Assembly: GCF_012933655.1 (NCBI RefSeq)
Contig: NZ_JABBJJ010000091.1
Span: forward strand, 1 to 38,461
Origin: Pyxidicoccus fallax
GTDB taxonomy: Bacteria > Myxococcota > Myxococcia > Myxococcales > Myxococcaceae
DNA length: 38,461 nucleotides
Reading direction: 5' to 3'
Shown here piece by piece: positions 19,598 to 28,128 of this stretch. The translations under genes and the position numbers were made by a program. Every line of letters starts with the position of its first letter. Within the stretch, counting starts at the first letter, position 1. The notes under the pieces are model-generated. The model saw only the letters and a list, made by a program, of their open reading frames with translations, searched no databases and was not told the DNA's origin.

Positions 19598-21649
19598 TCA
19601 CACCTTCTTGTTCCTCGTCCGGTCCTTGTCGAGGTTCGTCTGGTCCCAACCTCGGAGTCGCAGCAGGCAGAGGCCACAGAACTTCCGCTCCTGGTTGTAG
19701 TTGTACGACATGGTGCAGTTGTTCCAATGCGCTGTGTCGTCATGCAGCCCGGCGGGACCTCCCTCGGTGACGGTGTGCGGGAGGAAGAGGATGTGGCCAA
19801 TCTCGTGCGTCGTCGTCTGCTGCATGTTGTTGAGGCCACCACCGTAGTTCATCCGCGTCTGGAGATAGGCGGCCCGGTTGAGCCCCATGGACGGAAAGTC
19901 CGTGGACGCGAACCCGTTGGTGCCGCTCGACACCCCGTCCGTGGTCTCCCAGTAGAGATTGAACTGGAGGATGTTGATGCCCTCCAGCGCGGACAGGTAG
20001 CCGTCGCACGCGAGGGGCACCACGGTGTCGGTGACGCTCTCCAGGAAGTCCTCGAAGTTCGACATGGAGGCGCCGATGTTCGCGTTCACCCAGGTGTTCA
20101 CCTGGGCTGCCGTCCAGCCCATGGCCGCCGCCAGCTTCGCCTTGAAGTCCGCGCGCGAGCGGTACAGGGCGGCGGATTGCGTGAGGGTTCCCTGGTCTCC
20201 ATCCTCCAGCACGTACTGCCGGGGGCCGACCAGCGCGTTGACCTGGGTGCGCAGTTTCGCGTCGTAGCCCGGCATCCCATCGATGGTGCCAGCCGTCTTG
20301 TCCTCCAGCCGCAGCCAGGCCTTCTCGTAGTAGTCCTGGACCGTCGCCAGGTTGATGCTGGTGATGGAGGCGTCCTTCTTGCGGTACTTCACCAGGTGCA
20401 CCTCGCGCCACACCTGGAACGCACCGGTGGACGCGGAGAGCGCGTGTTTGAGCAGCGTGTCGTCCTCGGTGTCGAGGTCGTCCTTGCCATCCGGCTTGCG
20501 CACGTAGGGGAAGCGCACCGTGAGCGTGTACGCGTCTCCCGCCATGCGCGAGGGCTGGAAGAGCACGCCGGTGCGGCCCTGGTGCGGCCCGGTGACGGCC
20601 GCCTCGCTATACGCGGACCACTTGCGCGAGGTGGCCTGCTCCACCTTGAAGGGGAAGGTATTCGGTGGCGTCGGGAAGACGGACTGCGTGGCGTCGCCCC
20701 GCTTGCCTCCGTGGTCCTTGTGGCAGTTGTCGCCCTTGGGCTTCGTGGTGGCCTTGTACCGGTCGAGCGACGCGTCCAGGTACTCGCGCGCCTCCAGGTA
20801 GTGGCGGCTGGTGTCCTCGGGCACGTCCTCGAAGTCCCACTGGAGCCGGACCTTGCCCACCGCCTTGGGCGCGTCCACCTTCGTGCCGTCGGACTTGCGC
20901 ACGAGGAACTTCGCGACGAGAGGCAGGTGTGGTCCCTTGTCCCAGAGCGTCTTGTACGCGGTGAAGGCCGTGTTGTTGTTCTTGTCGTTGCCGGTGCTGA
21001 AGAGGTTGCTGACGAGCCGGATTTCCCGGGTCGCCCCCGGCGCGGGCACCACGGCCGCGACGGAGCCGGCCTTCATCACCAGCGAGGCCCACAGCGCCAG
21101 GTCCAGGGGCCGGGTGAGCAGGGCCTTGTCGCCCAGCTCCAGTTCCAGCGAGTGTAGGAGGACGTGGAAGTACGTCCACGCCACCGGGGAGTCGGCGGTG
21201 CCGCTGCCCTCCAACGTCAGCTTGAGCTTGTAGGGCGAGTGCTCGGCGGTGATGAGCCCCTCGGGAAAGTCCTGGGGGTCCTTGTCGATGGTGCCATCCC
21301 ACTCCAGCGAGTGCTCGCCGTGGGTGAGATCCTTCGCCTCCAGCGCCTTCTTCCAGATGGGCTCGACCTTCCCCCGACGGAACAGCTCCAGCGTGCCCTT
21401 CGTGAGCTGCGCGGCCCGATCTTCGAGGACGTAGGCGATTCGTGCCTTCTCCTGGCCCGGCGCGAAGTGGAAGCCGTCGGTGCCCTTGTCCTCGGTGGCC
21501 GGCGGGGGCGCGCCGTCCGCCAGGTACGAGTGGCTCTTCTGGGTGCCGGCCAGCAGGCGCAGCTCGCGCACGCCGAACGTGGCGGTGCGGAGGCGGTTCA
21601 GGTGCTCCAGGTCGGCGGCGGTGCGGGCAACGGCGGCGGTGCGCTTCAT
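19598..21649 (-). CDS. Metzincin-like zinc metalloprotease, putative exported effector
   Basis: 683-residue protein whose C-terminal part carries HEIGHILFLPH (His615, Glu616, His619, His625), a HExxHxxxxxH zinc site, followed 22 residues later by a Met-turn-like CTMSYNY (Met647). The usual metzincin Gly between the second and third His is Phe here. No signal peptide is present, so export would need a dedicated machine. The first 550 residues contain mixed beta and helical segments and no family I recognise; Cys/His-rich ERKFCGLCLLRLRGW follows the active site. Ten bases separate it from each cassette neighbour. Proteolysis of envelope or prey proteins is inferred; the specific target is unknown. 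Confidence 0.72.
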   Translation of the reverse strand: MKRTAAVARTAADLEHLNRLRTATFGVRELRLLAGTQKSHSYLADGAPPPATEDKGTDGFHFAPGQEKARIAYVLEDRAAQLTKGTLELFRRGKVEPIWKKALEAKDLTHGEHSLEWDGTIDKDPQDFPEGLITAEHSPYKLKLTLEGSGTADSPVAWTYFHVLLHSLELELGDKALLTRPLDLALWASLVMKAGSVAAVVPAPGATREIRLVSNLFSTGNDKNNNTAFTAYKTLWDKGPHLPLVAKFLVRKSDGTKVDAPKAVGKVRLQWDFEDVPEDTSRHYLEAREYLDASLDRYKATTKPKGDNCHKDHGGKRGDATQSVFPTPPNTFPFKVEQATSRKWSAYSEAAVTGPHQGRTGVLFQPSRMAGDAYTLTVRFPYVRKPDGKDDLDTEDDTLLKHALSASTGAFQVWREVHLVKYRKKDASITSINLATVQDYYEKAWLRLEDKTAGTIDGMPGYDAKLRTQVNALVGPRQYVLEDGDQGTLTQSAALYRSRADFKAKLAAAMGWTAAQVNTWVNANIGASMSNFEDFLESVTDTVVPLACDGYLSALEGINILQFNLYWETTDGVSSGTNGFASTDFPSMGLNRAAYLQTRMNYGGGLNNMQQTTTHEIGHILFLPHTVTEGGPAGLHDDTAHWNNCTMSYNYNQERKFCGLCLLRLRGWDQTNLDKDRTRNKKV

Positions 21650-21659
21650 GGCGAGAGCC

Positions 21660-22421
21660 TCACGGGGTGTCGTACCGGGCGCGCACGTCGTCCTGGATGT
21701 CAGCCGTCTTCCCCGAGCCTGCGTCCTGCTTGAGGAAGACCTTCTGGTAGCGCTTCACGGCGTCCTCCGTCTTCGTGGCGTCCGCGTCCGGCGCCAGGAG
21801 GAAGCCGAGGTTGCACAGGCGCGCCTTGACGCCGCTCTCGTGGTTGTACGAGGGAAGACTGCCGAGCTTCAGCTCCCACTCGATGGCATCCAGCTCGGGG
21901 TCGACCTCGGGCGGCTTCGCGTCCTTGAACTCGTCCGGGACGATGGTCGGCGGATAGGCCGGCGCGGGAGGACTGGCCGGCGCGGCGGACGCCGAAGCAC
22001 TGGCCTTCTCCCGGAGGGTGACCTTGAGGGTGCCCTGCGTCTCCTTCACCGGCAGGGGCTCCACCTGGATGAGCCCGTCCGCGCCGGTCTTCCCCGTCGC
22101 CTCCACCGGAGCGGTCAGCTCCCAGCTCTTGCCCTCCAGCGGCTTGTCGTCGGCGCCCAGCAGCACGAGGCGCAGACGGGCCCCCTTCACCTGCTTGAGG
22201 GTGAACTTCGCAGTCTGACTGGTGGCCGCGCCCAGTTGCTTCGGCTTGACGTCGGGAATCTCCACCGCGTCGCCCACCACGAGGGTGTTCGGGTTGGGCC
22301 GCTCCTTCTTGAGCGCGCCGTTGGCGGCGTCATCCCAGACGGTGTGATAATCCTTGAAGCCGTGCTGCTCGGCGATGCTCAGGATGCAGTCACCTTCGGT
22401 GACCTTGTGCTGCTTGGGCAT
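21660..22421 (-). CDS. LysM and peptidoglycan-binding-like protein, first gene of the protease cassette
   Basis: 253-residue protein without signal peptide. Residues 5-57 are a LysM domain (HKVTEGDCILSIAEQHGF ... TLVVGDAVEIPD). A beta domain follows (FTLKQVKGARLRLVLLGADD to TGADGLIQVEPLP), then an Ala/Pro/Ser linker, and a C-terminal PG-binding-like region (YNHESGVKARLCNLGFLL ... DAVKRYQKVFLKQ). This LysM - beta domain - PG-binding order is, to my knowledge, common in proteins encoded beside type VI spike (VgrG) genes in proteobacteria. GAGGGGGAG precedes the ATG at 22419-22421. It probably helps deliver or anchor the metalloprotease encoded next; that is inference. Confidence 0.75.
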   Translation of the reverse strand: MPKQHKVTEGDCILSIAEQHGFKDYHTVWDDAANGALKKERPNPNTLVVGDAVEIPDVKPKQLGAATSQTAKFTLKQVKGARLRLVLLGADDKPLEGKSWELTAPVEATGKTGADGLIQVEPLPVKETQGTLKVTLREKASASASAAPASPPAPAYPPTIVPDEFKDAKPPEVDPELDAIEWELKLGSLPSYNHESGVKARLCNLGFLLAPDADATKTEDAVKRYQKVFLKQDAGSGKTADIQDDVRARYDTP

Positions 22422-22501
22422 GGCCTCGATCTCCCCCTCTGAGCGAGAACGACACGGGGAGTATAGCGCAACATGGCCCGGCCGAGGGCCAACCCGGCCC
22501 G

Positions 22502-23176
22502 TCAGGCCCGCGCGGGAGCGAGCGCGTTGATGTCCTCGTTCTCCAGCACGGTCTTCGGAGCGCCCTGGCAGGCGACGTGGAGCATGGCCCGGCCCACCTG
22601 CTCCGTCGTCGTCACGTACTTCGGGAAGAGCGTCTTCCACACCGGATACAGCGGGCCCACCACCGCGTAGAGAACGCGGTACAGCTTCGTCTTCGACACG
22701 ATGCCGTGCATCGGCTGGATGAAGCCGGGGCGGAACATGTACTTCGCCTTGAACGGAAGCTGGAGCAGCGCGTTCTCCGTGCGCCCCTTCACCCGCGCCC
22801 ACATGGCCCGGCCCTTCTCGGAGCTGTCGGTGCCCACGCCGGACACGTAGATGAATGTCATCCCCGGATTCAGCCGCGCCAGCACCCGGGCAGCCGCCAG
22901 CGTCAGGTCATACGTCACGCGCGTGTAGTCCGCCTCCGCCATCCCCGCCGAGGACACCCCGAGGCAGAAGAAGCACGCGTCGTACCCCGACAGCTCCCCC
23001 TCGATGGCGGAGTAATCCAGCAGGTCCTTGTGGACGATTTCGCGCAGCTTCGCGTGATTCTGCCCTGTCGCGCTCCGGCCAATCGCCAGCACCTGCTCCA
23101 CGCCGTCATCGAGCAGGCACTCGCGCAGCACGCCCTGCCCCACCATGCCCGTCGCGCCGAAGAGAATCACCTTCAT
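22502..23176 (-). CDS. NAD(P)-binding Rossmann-fold protein (atypical SDR, NmrA/HTATIP2-like)
   Basis: 224-residue cytoplasmic protein with an N-terminal dinucleotide loop GATGMVGQG (G7, G10, G13), followed by an acidic/basic strand end AIGRS. CFFCLGVSSAGMAEADYTRVTYDLT and FIYVSGVGTDSSEKGRAMWARVKGRTENAL match atypical short-chain dehydrogenases; the YxxxK pair is replaced by WARVKGRTE, so the reductase step may be altered or lost. It is 13 bases downstream of the MBL-fold gene, preceded by GAGGAGGGGG, and is the last gene of the TetR-led operon. Substrate unknown. Confidence 0.83.
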   Translation of the reverse strand: MKVILFGATGMVGQGVLRECLLDDGVEQVLAIGRSATGQNHAKLREIVHKDLLDYSAIEGELSGYDACFFCLGVSSAGMAEADYTRVTYDLTLAAARVLARLNPGMTFIYVSGVGTDSSEKGRAMWARVKGRTENALLQLPFKAKYMFRPGFIQPMHGIVSKTKLYRVLYAVVGPLYPVWKTLFPKYVTTTEQVGRAMLHVACQGAPKTVLENEDINALAPARA

Positions 23177-23189
23177 CGCGTCCCCCTCC

Positions 23190-24359
23190 TCAGTCCACCT
23201 GCGACGCGACGATGGGGTTCTGCTCCGCCGTCTGCCAGGGCAGCTCCGGCCACCAGCGCACGAATTCCGGCAGCGCCTCCGGCTCGAAGCTCTGCCCCGG
23301 CTTCGGCACCACCGTCGTCACTCCGACGCGCTGGGACGCCACGAGCACCCGCTCCACCGGCTCCGTCCAGCCGTGGAACGCCAGGTTGAACAGCCCCCAG
23401 TGCACCGGCAGCAGCACCCGGCCCTTCACCATCTGGTGCGCCCGGACGGCCTGCTCGGGGCCCAGGTGCCAGTCGGGCCAGGCGCTGCCGTAGGCCCCCG
23501 ACTCAATCATCGTCACGTCGAACGGCCCCAGACGCTCGCCGATGTCGCGCATCGCCGGGAACAGCCCCGTGTCGCCGGAGAACCAGACGCGGTGCTGGGG
23601 GCCAATCAGCGCGTAGCTGGCCCACAGCGTCGCGTCGTTGTCGATGACGAGCCGCCCGGATGCATGCCGCGACGGCGTGGCGACAATCTCCAGCCCTCCC
23701 ACCTTCGTGCGCTCCCACCAGTCCAGCTCGACGATGCGCTCCGCGGGCACCCCCCAGTACGCCAGGTGCGCGCCCACGCCTAGCGGCACGATGAAGCGGG
23801 TGTCCCAGCCCTTCATCGCGGTGATGGTGGGCTCGTCCAGGTGGTCGTAGTGGTCGTGCGAGATGACCACGGCGTCCAGCTTCGGCAGCTCGTCCAGCGC
23901 GACGAGCGGCTCATACCAGCGCTTCGGTCCCACCGTGCTCAGCGGCGACGCGCGCTCGCCCCACACCGGGTCGGTGAGGATGCGGTACCCGTCCACCTCC
24001 ACCAGCAGCGTGGAGTGCCCCAGCCACGTGACGCGCAGCCCGGTGGCCGGAGGCGTGGCGAAGCGCTCGCGCCCGGCACGCACCGTGGGCATCGGAGTCG
24101 ACGGGCTTCCATACGCGCTGGCCTTGAACGCCCCCGTCACCGAGCCCCAGAAGTCGTTCTTCAAGGGCTGCGGGTTCACGAAGCGGCCATCGCCACCCCA
24201 CTGGGGTGACTTCTCCATCCGCACGCGCCGCTCCCCGTCCGCCCGCTGGCCGAAGGCCCGCCACCCATCCACCAGCGCCGCCACCACCGCGACGGCCAGC
24301 AGCGCGCCCAGGCCCAGCGCCACCCGCCCCAGCCAGCGCATCCACGTCCTGTTCTTCAT
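23190..24359 (-). CDS. MBL-fold metallo-hydrolase (UlaG/NAPE-PLD-like)
   Basis: 389-residue protein with an N-terminal membrane anchor (WLGRVALGLGALLAVAVVAALVDGW). The metallo-beta-lactamase fold is shown by VTWLGHSTLLVEVDGYRILTDP, the dinuclear zinc motif HDHYDH (about 167-172), TPSRHASGR and VWFSGDTG. PVHWGLFNLAFHGWTEP supplies the C-terminal zinc His. This set matches N-acyl-phosphatidylethanolamine phospholipase D-like and UlaG-like enzymes, so a phosphodiester or lactone substrate is likely. The ATG at 24357-24359 overlaps the TetR stop (ATGA), indicating translational coupling and regulation by that repressor. Confidence 0.87.
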   Translation of the reverse strand: MKNRTWMRWLGRVALGLGALLAVAVVAALVDGWRAFGQRADGERRVRMEKSPQWGGDGRFVNPQPLKNDFWGSVTGAFKASAYGSPSTPMPTVRAGRERFATPPATGLRVTWLGHSTLLVEVDGYRILTDPVWGERASPLSTVGPKRWYEPLVALDELPKLDAVVISHDHYDHLDEPTITAMKGWDTRFIVPLGVGAHLAYWGVPAERIVELDWWERTKVGGLEIVATPSRHASGRLVIDNDATLWASYALIGPQHRVWFSGDTGLFPAMRDIGERLGPFDVTMIESGAYGSAWPDWHLGPEQAVRAHQMVKGRVLLPVHWGLFNLAFHGWTEPVERVLVASQRVGVTTVVPKPGQSFEPEALPEFVRWWPELPWQTAEQNPIVASQVD

Positions 24360-24961
24360 GAACCCTCTCCGAGTGGCGCGCACATGGCGCGCACGGCCAC
24401 CGTCATCCGCTCCACGAAGGCCTCGCGGCTCGTGCACCCGTACTTCAGGCCCCTCGCCGTCGCCTGCAGCGTGTCCGCGAGCTGGCGCGCCGTGAGCCCG
24501 GAGGCCTTGTAGGCCGCCATCAACCCGGACGCGCGGAGCGCCCGGGTCACGGCCTCCAGGAACTGTCCTTCGAACTCGGTGAACAGGGGGCCGATGATGT
24601 CGCTCCCCACCTCGACGAGGTCCGACGCAGCCGCGCCCATCATTCCGACGAAGCGGCCCGTCGTCTCGTCGAACGCCCGCACCAGCCGCGCCTCCAGCCG
24701 GAGCGAGCTGTCCCCGAGCGCCGCGGTGGCCGCCGCCAGCGCGCCCTCCAGCGTGTGCTGGAACGTGGCCCGGAACAGCTCTTCCTTTGTGGCGTAGTGC
24801 AGGTACAGCCCCTGCCGCGACACCTGGGCGGCCCGCGCCACCTCGTCCATGGACGTCTTCCGGTACCCGTAGCGCAGGAAGACCGTCAGCGCCGCGTCCA
24901 GCAGCTTGCGGCGGCGCGCGTCGTCGCCCGGCCTGGGCGCACCCGTGGGGTCAGGAGCCAT
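24356..24961 (-). CDS. TetR family transcriptional regulator
   Basis: 201-residue repressor-type protein. The DNA-binding domain is at residues 15-65: RRRKLLDAALTVFLRYGYRKTSMDEVARAAQVSRQGLYLHYATKEELF, a textbook TetR helix-turn-helix. The C-terminal helical half would bind a ligand and dimerise. I place the start at ATG 24959-24961: upstream in-frame codons at 24970 and 24979 overlap the promoter -10 box and operator, so cannot be used if that promoter is active. With the -10 box ending at 24969 the message is probably leaderless. It likely represses its own operon, which continues with the MBL-fold and NAD(P)-binding genes. Confidence 0.88.
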   Translation of the reverse strand: MAPDPTGAPRPGDDARRRKLLDAALTVFLRYGYRKTSMDEVARAAQVSRQGLYLHYATKEELFRATFQHTLEGALAAATAALGDSSLRLEARLVRAFDETTGRFVGMMGAAASDLVEVGSDIIGPLFTEFEGQFLEAVTRALRASGLMAAYKASGLTARQLADTLQATARGLKYGCTSREAFVERMTVAVRAMCAPLGEGS

Positions 24962-24968
24962 TCCCGAC

Positions 24969-24998
24969 ATATTTGACAAGATGGACTCACTTTGTCAA
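24969..24998 (-). promoter_or_regulatory. Promoter and palindromic operator of the tetR operon
   Basis: On the minus strand TTGACA (24998-24993) and AAATAT (24974-24969) are spaced by 18 bases, a good sigma-70 match. Superimposed is an inverted repeat TTGACAA - 12 bases - TTGTCAA (24973-24998), which would place a bound TetR dimer over both promoter boxes. The right arm contains the stop codon of the transporter gene (24995-24997). Confidence 0.7.
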
Positions 24999-26821
24999 CC
25001 CAGACCGCCGGCCACGCCCGGCCCCGCGAGGGGCCAGACGAGTGGCACGACCACCGTCAGCAGCGCGAGCATCAGCGCCGTCAGCGGCGTCCCCACGCGG
25101 AGGAAGTCGCGGAAGCGGTAGCGCCCGGGGCCGTACACCAGGGCCGCGGACGGCTCCAGGGGCGTGAGGAACGAGCACGACGCGGCGAGGCAAATCCCGA
25201 TCGCGAAGGCCCGGGGGTCCAACCCCATGTCCATGGCCGCGTGGATGCCCACCGGAAGCATGAGCAGCGCGGCGGCCTGGTTGCTCATGGGCACGGAGAG
25301 CACGATGGTGCCGAGCATGAGCACGAAGAGCACTCCGCGAGGCCCCACGAGCTCCACCAGGGGCAGGAGGCCCTGGGCGACATGCTCTCCCATCCCGCTC
25401 TTCTCCACCGCGCTCCCGAGCGTCAGCAGCGCGCCAATCATGATGACGACCCGCCAGTCCACGCGGAACGCGGTGCGCGCGTCGACACAGCCCGTCGCCA
25501 CCATCACCAGCATGCCCGCCAGCCCGGCGATGGCCGGCGATGTGAGCCGCAGCCCCGCGACGAGCACCGTGCCCGCGAAGATGGCCACGGCGAGCGCGGC
25601 ACGGCGGTAGCGCGGCCGCTGGTACTCGACATCGCCCAGCACGGTCAGGTCCTCGTCCCGCGCGAGCCCGCGCACCCGCTGCTCGGGTCCACCGAGCAGC
25701 AGCAGGTCGCCCACCGACAGCGGGAGGTTCTTCAGCACCTCCCCACCGGGGAGGCCGTCCGTCGCGCTCGGCTGGGGGTGGACGGACGGGAGAAAGGGAT
25801 GGCGGTGGATGGCCAGCACCACGAGGCCGTAGCGCTCCGCGAAGCGGACGTCCCGCAGGGACCTGCCGGCCAGGGCCGACGTCGGAGGCACCGACACCTC
25901 GACGAGGGCGTACGTCTGGCGGGGGCTCTCGGGAATCCGGAGGTCCGCCCGCAGGCCGATGCTGCGGAGGCTCTTCACGCGCAGGATGTCGTCCAGGCCG
26001 CCGGCGATGAGCAGGTGCTCACGGGCCACGAGCACCTCCCGCGGCTCGGGAGGCAACAAGGTGCCCTGGCGCACGAGGCCCCGCACCGGAATCCCGAGTC
26101 CCTCGGTGAGGCAGCGAAGCTCCTTGCCCGCGAAGCGGGAGCGGGGCGTGAGCACCGCCTCCGTCACGTAGTCACGCCGAGGCAGGCACTTCGCCTCGTG
26201 CTCCACGCCCCGCTCCGGGAGCAGCCGCCGCATGAGGACCAGCGTCGCGATGATGCCGACCACCGCGAGCAGGAGCCCCACCGGCGTGAGCTCGGCGAAG
26301 CCCAGGCGCCCGAGCCCCTGCTCCTCCATCGCCGCGCTGACGACGAGGTTGGTGGACGTGCCGAACAGGAAGACGGTGCCCCCCAGCATGGAGCTGAACG
26401 CCATGGGCATCAGCAGCCGGCGAGGCGAGACGCCCGCCTGCGCGGCCGAGGCCATCGCCACGGGGAGGAACGCCGCGGTCACCGCCGTGTTCGAGGCCAC
26501 GGAGGAGAACGCGCAGACGGCCACCAGCAGCATGACGGTGAAGCCCCAGGAGCTGGAGCCCGAGAGGGAGAGCAGCCGCCGGCCCACCAGCTGCATCACC
26601 CCCGTGGCCTCGAGCCCCTGCGTCAGGGCCAGGAGCGCGAAGATGAAGATGGCCGTCTCGCTCGAGAACCCGGAGAGGGCCTCCCGCGGCGTCAGCAGTC
26701 CGGTCAGCACCAGCAGCACGACGATGGCGAGCGAGCTCACCTCGACGGGGATGCGGTCGATGGAAAGGAGGACGATGGCTACCACCACCACGCCCAGAGC
26801 GACTGTCGTCATCATGTCCAT
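24995..26821 (-). CDS. SLC13/DASS-type transporter with central TrkA-C domains
   Basis: 608-residue inner-membrane permease. Two blocks of hydrophobic helices flank a soluble core. The N-terminal half contains FSSVASNTAVTAAFLPVAMA and FLFGTSTNLVVS, the SNT and xTxxN substrate/sodium motifs of the SLC13/ArsB-like superfamily; the C-terminal half repeats this with VPMSNQAAALLMLPVG and SCSFLTPLEPSAAL. Between them are two TrkA-C (RCK_C) domains (AVLTPRSRFAGKELRCL and VSVPPTSALAGRSLRDV). Likely cargo is a dicarboxylate or sulfate with Na+, but this is not determined by sequence. The ATG at 26819-26821 has no ribosome site, suggesting coupling to upstream translation; ATG at 26815 is an alternative. 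Confidence 0.85.
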   Translation of the reverse strand: MDMMTTVALGVVVVAIVLLSIDRIPVEVSSLAIVVLLVLTGLLTPREALSGFSSETAIFIFALLALTQGLEATGVMQLVGRRLLSLSGSSSWGFTVMLLVAVCAFSSVASNTAVTAAFLPVAMASAAQAGVSPRRLLMPMAFSSMLGGTVFLFGTSTNLVVSAAMEEQGLGRLGFAELTPVGLLLAVVGIIATLVLMRRLLPERGVEHEAKCLPRRDYVTEAVLTPRSRFAGKELRCLTEGLGIPVRGLVRQGTLLPPEPREVLVAREHLLIAGGLDDILRVKSLRSIGLRADLRIPESPRQTYALVEVSVPPTSALAGRSLRDVRFAERYGLVVLAIHRHPFLPSVHPQPSATDGLPGGEVLKNLPLSVGDLLLLGGPEQRVRGLARDEDLTVLGDVEYQRPRYRRAALAVAIFAGTVLVAGLRLTSPAIAGLAGMLVMVATGCVDARTAFRVDWRVVIMIGALLTLGSAVEKSGMGEHVAQGLLPLVELVGPRGVLFVLMLGTIVLSVPMSNQAAALLMLPVGIHAAMDMGLDPRAFAIGICLAASCSFLTPLEPSAALVYGPGRYRFRDFLRVGTPLTALMLALLTVVVPLVWPLAGPGVAGGLG

Positions 26822-27746
26822 GGGAAGATGGGGATTCGGAAAGGGTGAAAGGAGCTGCCTCGCTTCGGGGCTCGCGACGCCCGTCCTTCCGGCGCACCAC
26901 CCGTTGACCTGGCAGGGCATGAACGGCGGTCCGCCGCCCCGGCGCGCGCGGGCGCGGGGAGAACCGGGAGCCGCGGCGGTGCGAGCGGCGGACGATGGCC
27001 CTCGCGCGCCGCGCCTGCTCTTCCGCGACCAGCCTCCGGAGCTGCCGGAGGCGCGGGTCGAGGGATGCAGCCGGTGTCTCCTCCACGCCCGGGGGTATGA
27101 AGGCGCTGCCCGCGTCGAAGGTGGAGACCGCCGACTCGCGGGGCGCACGCTCCCCCAGCCGCGTCAGCAGGGACGAGAGGCAGTGGGTGTCGCCCAGCAG
27201 CCGGACAGCGGTCCTGTCCGCGACGAGGTCCCGCTCGGGCGGAGTCCCCAGCCGATGCAGCCACGCGAGCATCCCCTGGGGCCTCGCTCCGGTTCTCGCC
27301 AGTGCCGCGGTCAGCGCGGCGGCGAGCGTGGCCCGGCGCGTGTGGCCATGCACGAGGTGCGCGAGCTCGTGCGCGACCAGGGCGCACAGCTCCGCCTCGT
27401 CGAGTTCGTCGAGTGCCGAGCTCGTCAGGATGATGCTGGAGGACCAGGGCCTCAGGCCGAGTGAGAAGGCATTCGGCCGCGGGTGGCGCGCCACGTAGAG
27501 GTGGGGACTCGGAATCCCCGCGGCGATGCTCAGATGGGCCACCAGCTCATGCAACCGGGGCGCCTCCTCGAAGTGGAGCCGGCGCACGCCATGCAGACGC
27601 ACCACGAGGGCGTCCAGCCGCGTGTAGAGCCAGCCCGCGAGCCCTGCCACGACGGCGACGAGGGCCACTCCGGGGAGTCCCTTCAGGGAGAGCGCCAGCC
27701 CGAGCGACGGGGCCGCGAACGAAGCGAGGGTGGACAGAGCCCACAT
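26172..27746 (-). CDS. M48 family zinc metalloprotease; frame runs on into the transporter gene
   Basis: Membrane-anchored protease of the HtpX/Ste24 type. ATG at 27744-27746 is preceded by GGAAGGAG. One or two N-terminal helices (LASFAAPSLGLALS, GVALVAVVAGLAGWLY) lead to the catalytic domain with NAFSLGLRP and HELAHLVHGH (zinc site His126, Glu127, His130) and ERDLVADRTAVRLL, whose Glu171 is the expected third ligand. Recognisable sequence ends near residue 275 (RRLVAEEQARRARAI, about 26,920 on the map). The frame has no stop there and stays open to 26172, overlapping the next gene by 650 bases in the wrong phase. A lost stop or a frameshift is likely; see findings. The real C-terminus is uncertain. 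Confidence 0.68.
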   Translation of the reverse strand: MWALSTLASFAAPSLGLALSLKGLPGVALVAVVAGLAGWLYTRLDALVVRLHGVRRLHFEEAPRLHELVAHLSIAAGIPSPHLYVARHPRPNAFSLGLRPWSSSIILTSSALDELDEAELCALVAHELAHLVHGHTRRATLAAALTAALARTGARPQGMLAWLHRLGTPPERDLVADRTAVRLLGDTHCLSSLLTRLGERAPRESAVSTFDAGSAFIPPGVEETPAASLDPRLRQLRRLVAEEQARRARAIVRRSHRRGSRFSPRPRAPGRRTAVHALPGQRVVRRKDGRREPRSEAAPFTLSESPSSHGHDDDSRSGRGGGSHRPPFHRPHPRRGELARHRRAAGADRTADAAGGPLRVLERDGHLHLRAPGPDAGARGHGGDAAGGPAAALPLGLQLLGLHRHAAGGRLRVLLRGLEHGGDRGVPPRGDGLGRAGGRLASPAADAHGVQLHAGGHRLPVRHVHQPRRQRGDGGAGARAPGLRRAHAGGAPARGGRHHRDAGPHAAAAPGAGRGARGEVPASA

Positions 27747-28128
27747 GGAGCTGCTCCTTCCTGGCGAAAGAGAGGTGGAGAAGCGCTCGTGCGAGCGCAG
27801 GCGCGCGCGAGCGAATGCGAGGACGGCGGAGAGGGGCGCCCGCGACTCAGCGGCGGGCGCGCGCTCCACCCGTGGCCAGGACCTCGGTGCTCACCCCTCG
27901 CCCGGCTCTCGGGAGCCCTCGACGACTCGAAGCCTTGGCGAAGAAGGGGGAACTCATGGCACTGCTGACCCAACACCGGATGCGCCACGCCCCATCCCCG
28001 TCGCGACGAGGCGTTGCCCGCCCGGCCGTCGGCGACCTCCGACCTTCCGGCTTTTCCGGGGCAGCCATGCCCTTGGCGGTGGCGGCCCTCCCCCTCCCGA
28101 GCCGCTCCTGGCATGCTGCGGGGGCTTT
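27747..28128. other. Divergent intergenic region upstream of the ternary-system operon
   Basis: About 380 bases between the M48 gene (minus) and the seven-gene operon (plus). No frame shows coding bias over its whole length. A short frame from ATG 27956 has AAGGGGG upstream but runs out of phase into the radical-SAM gene and is not credible. No consensus promoter was found. Confidence 0.5.
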
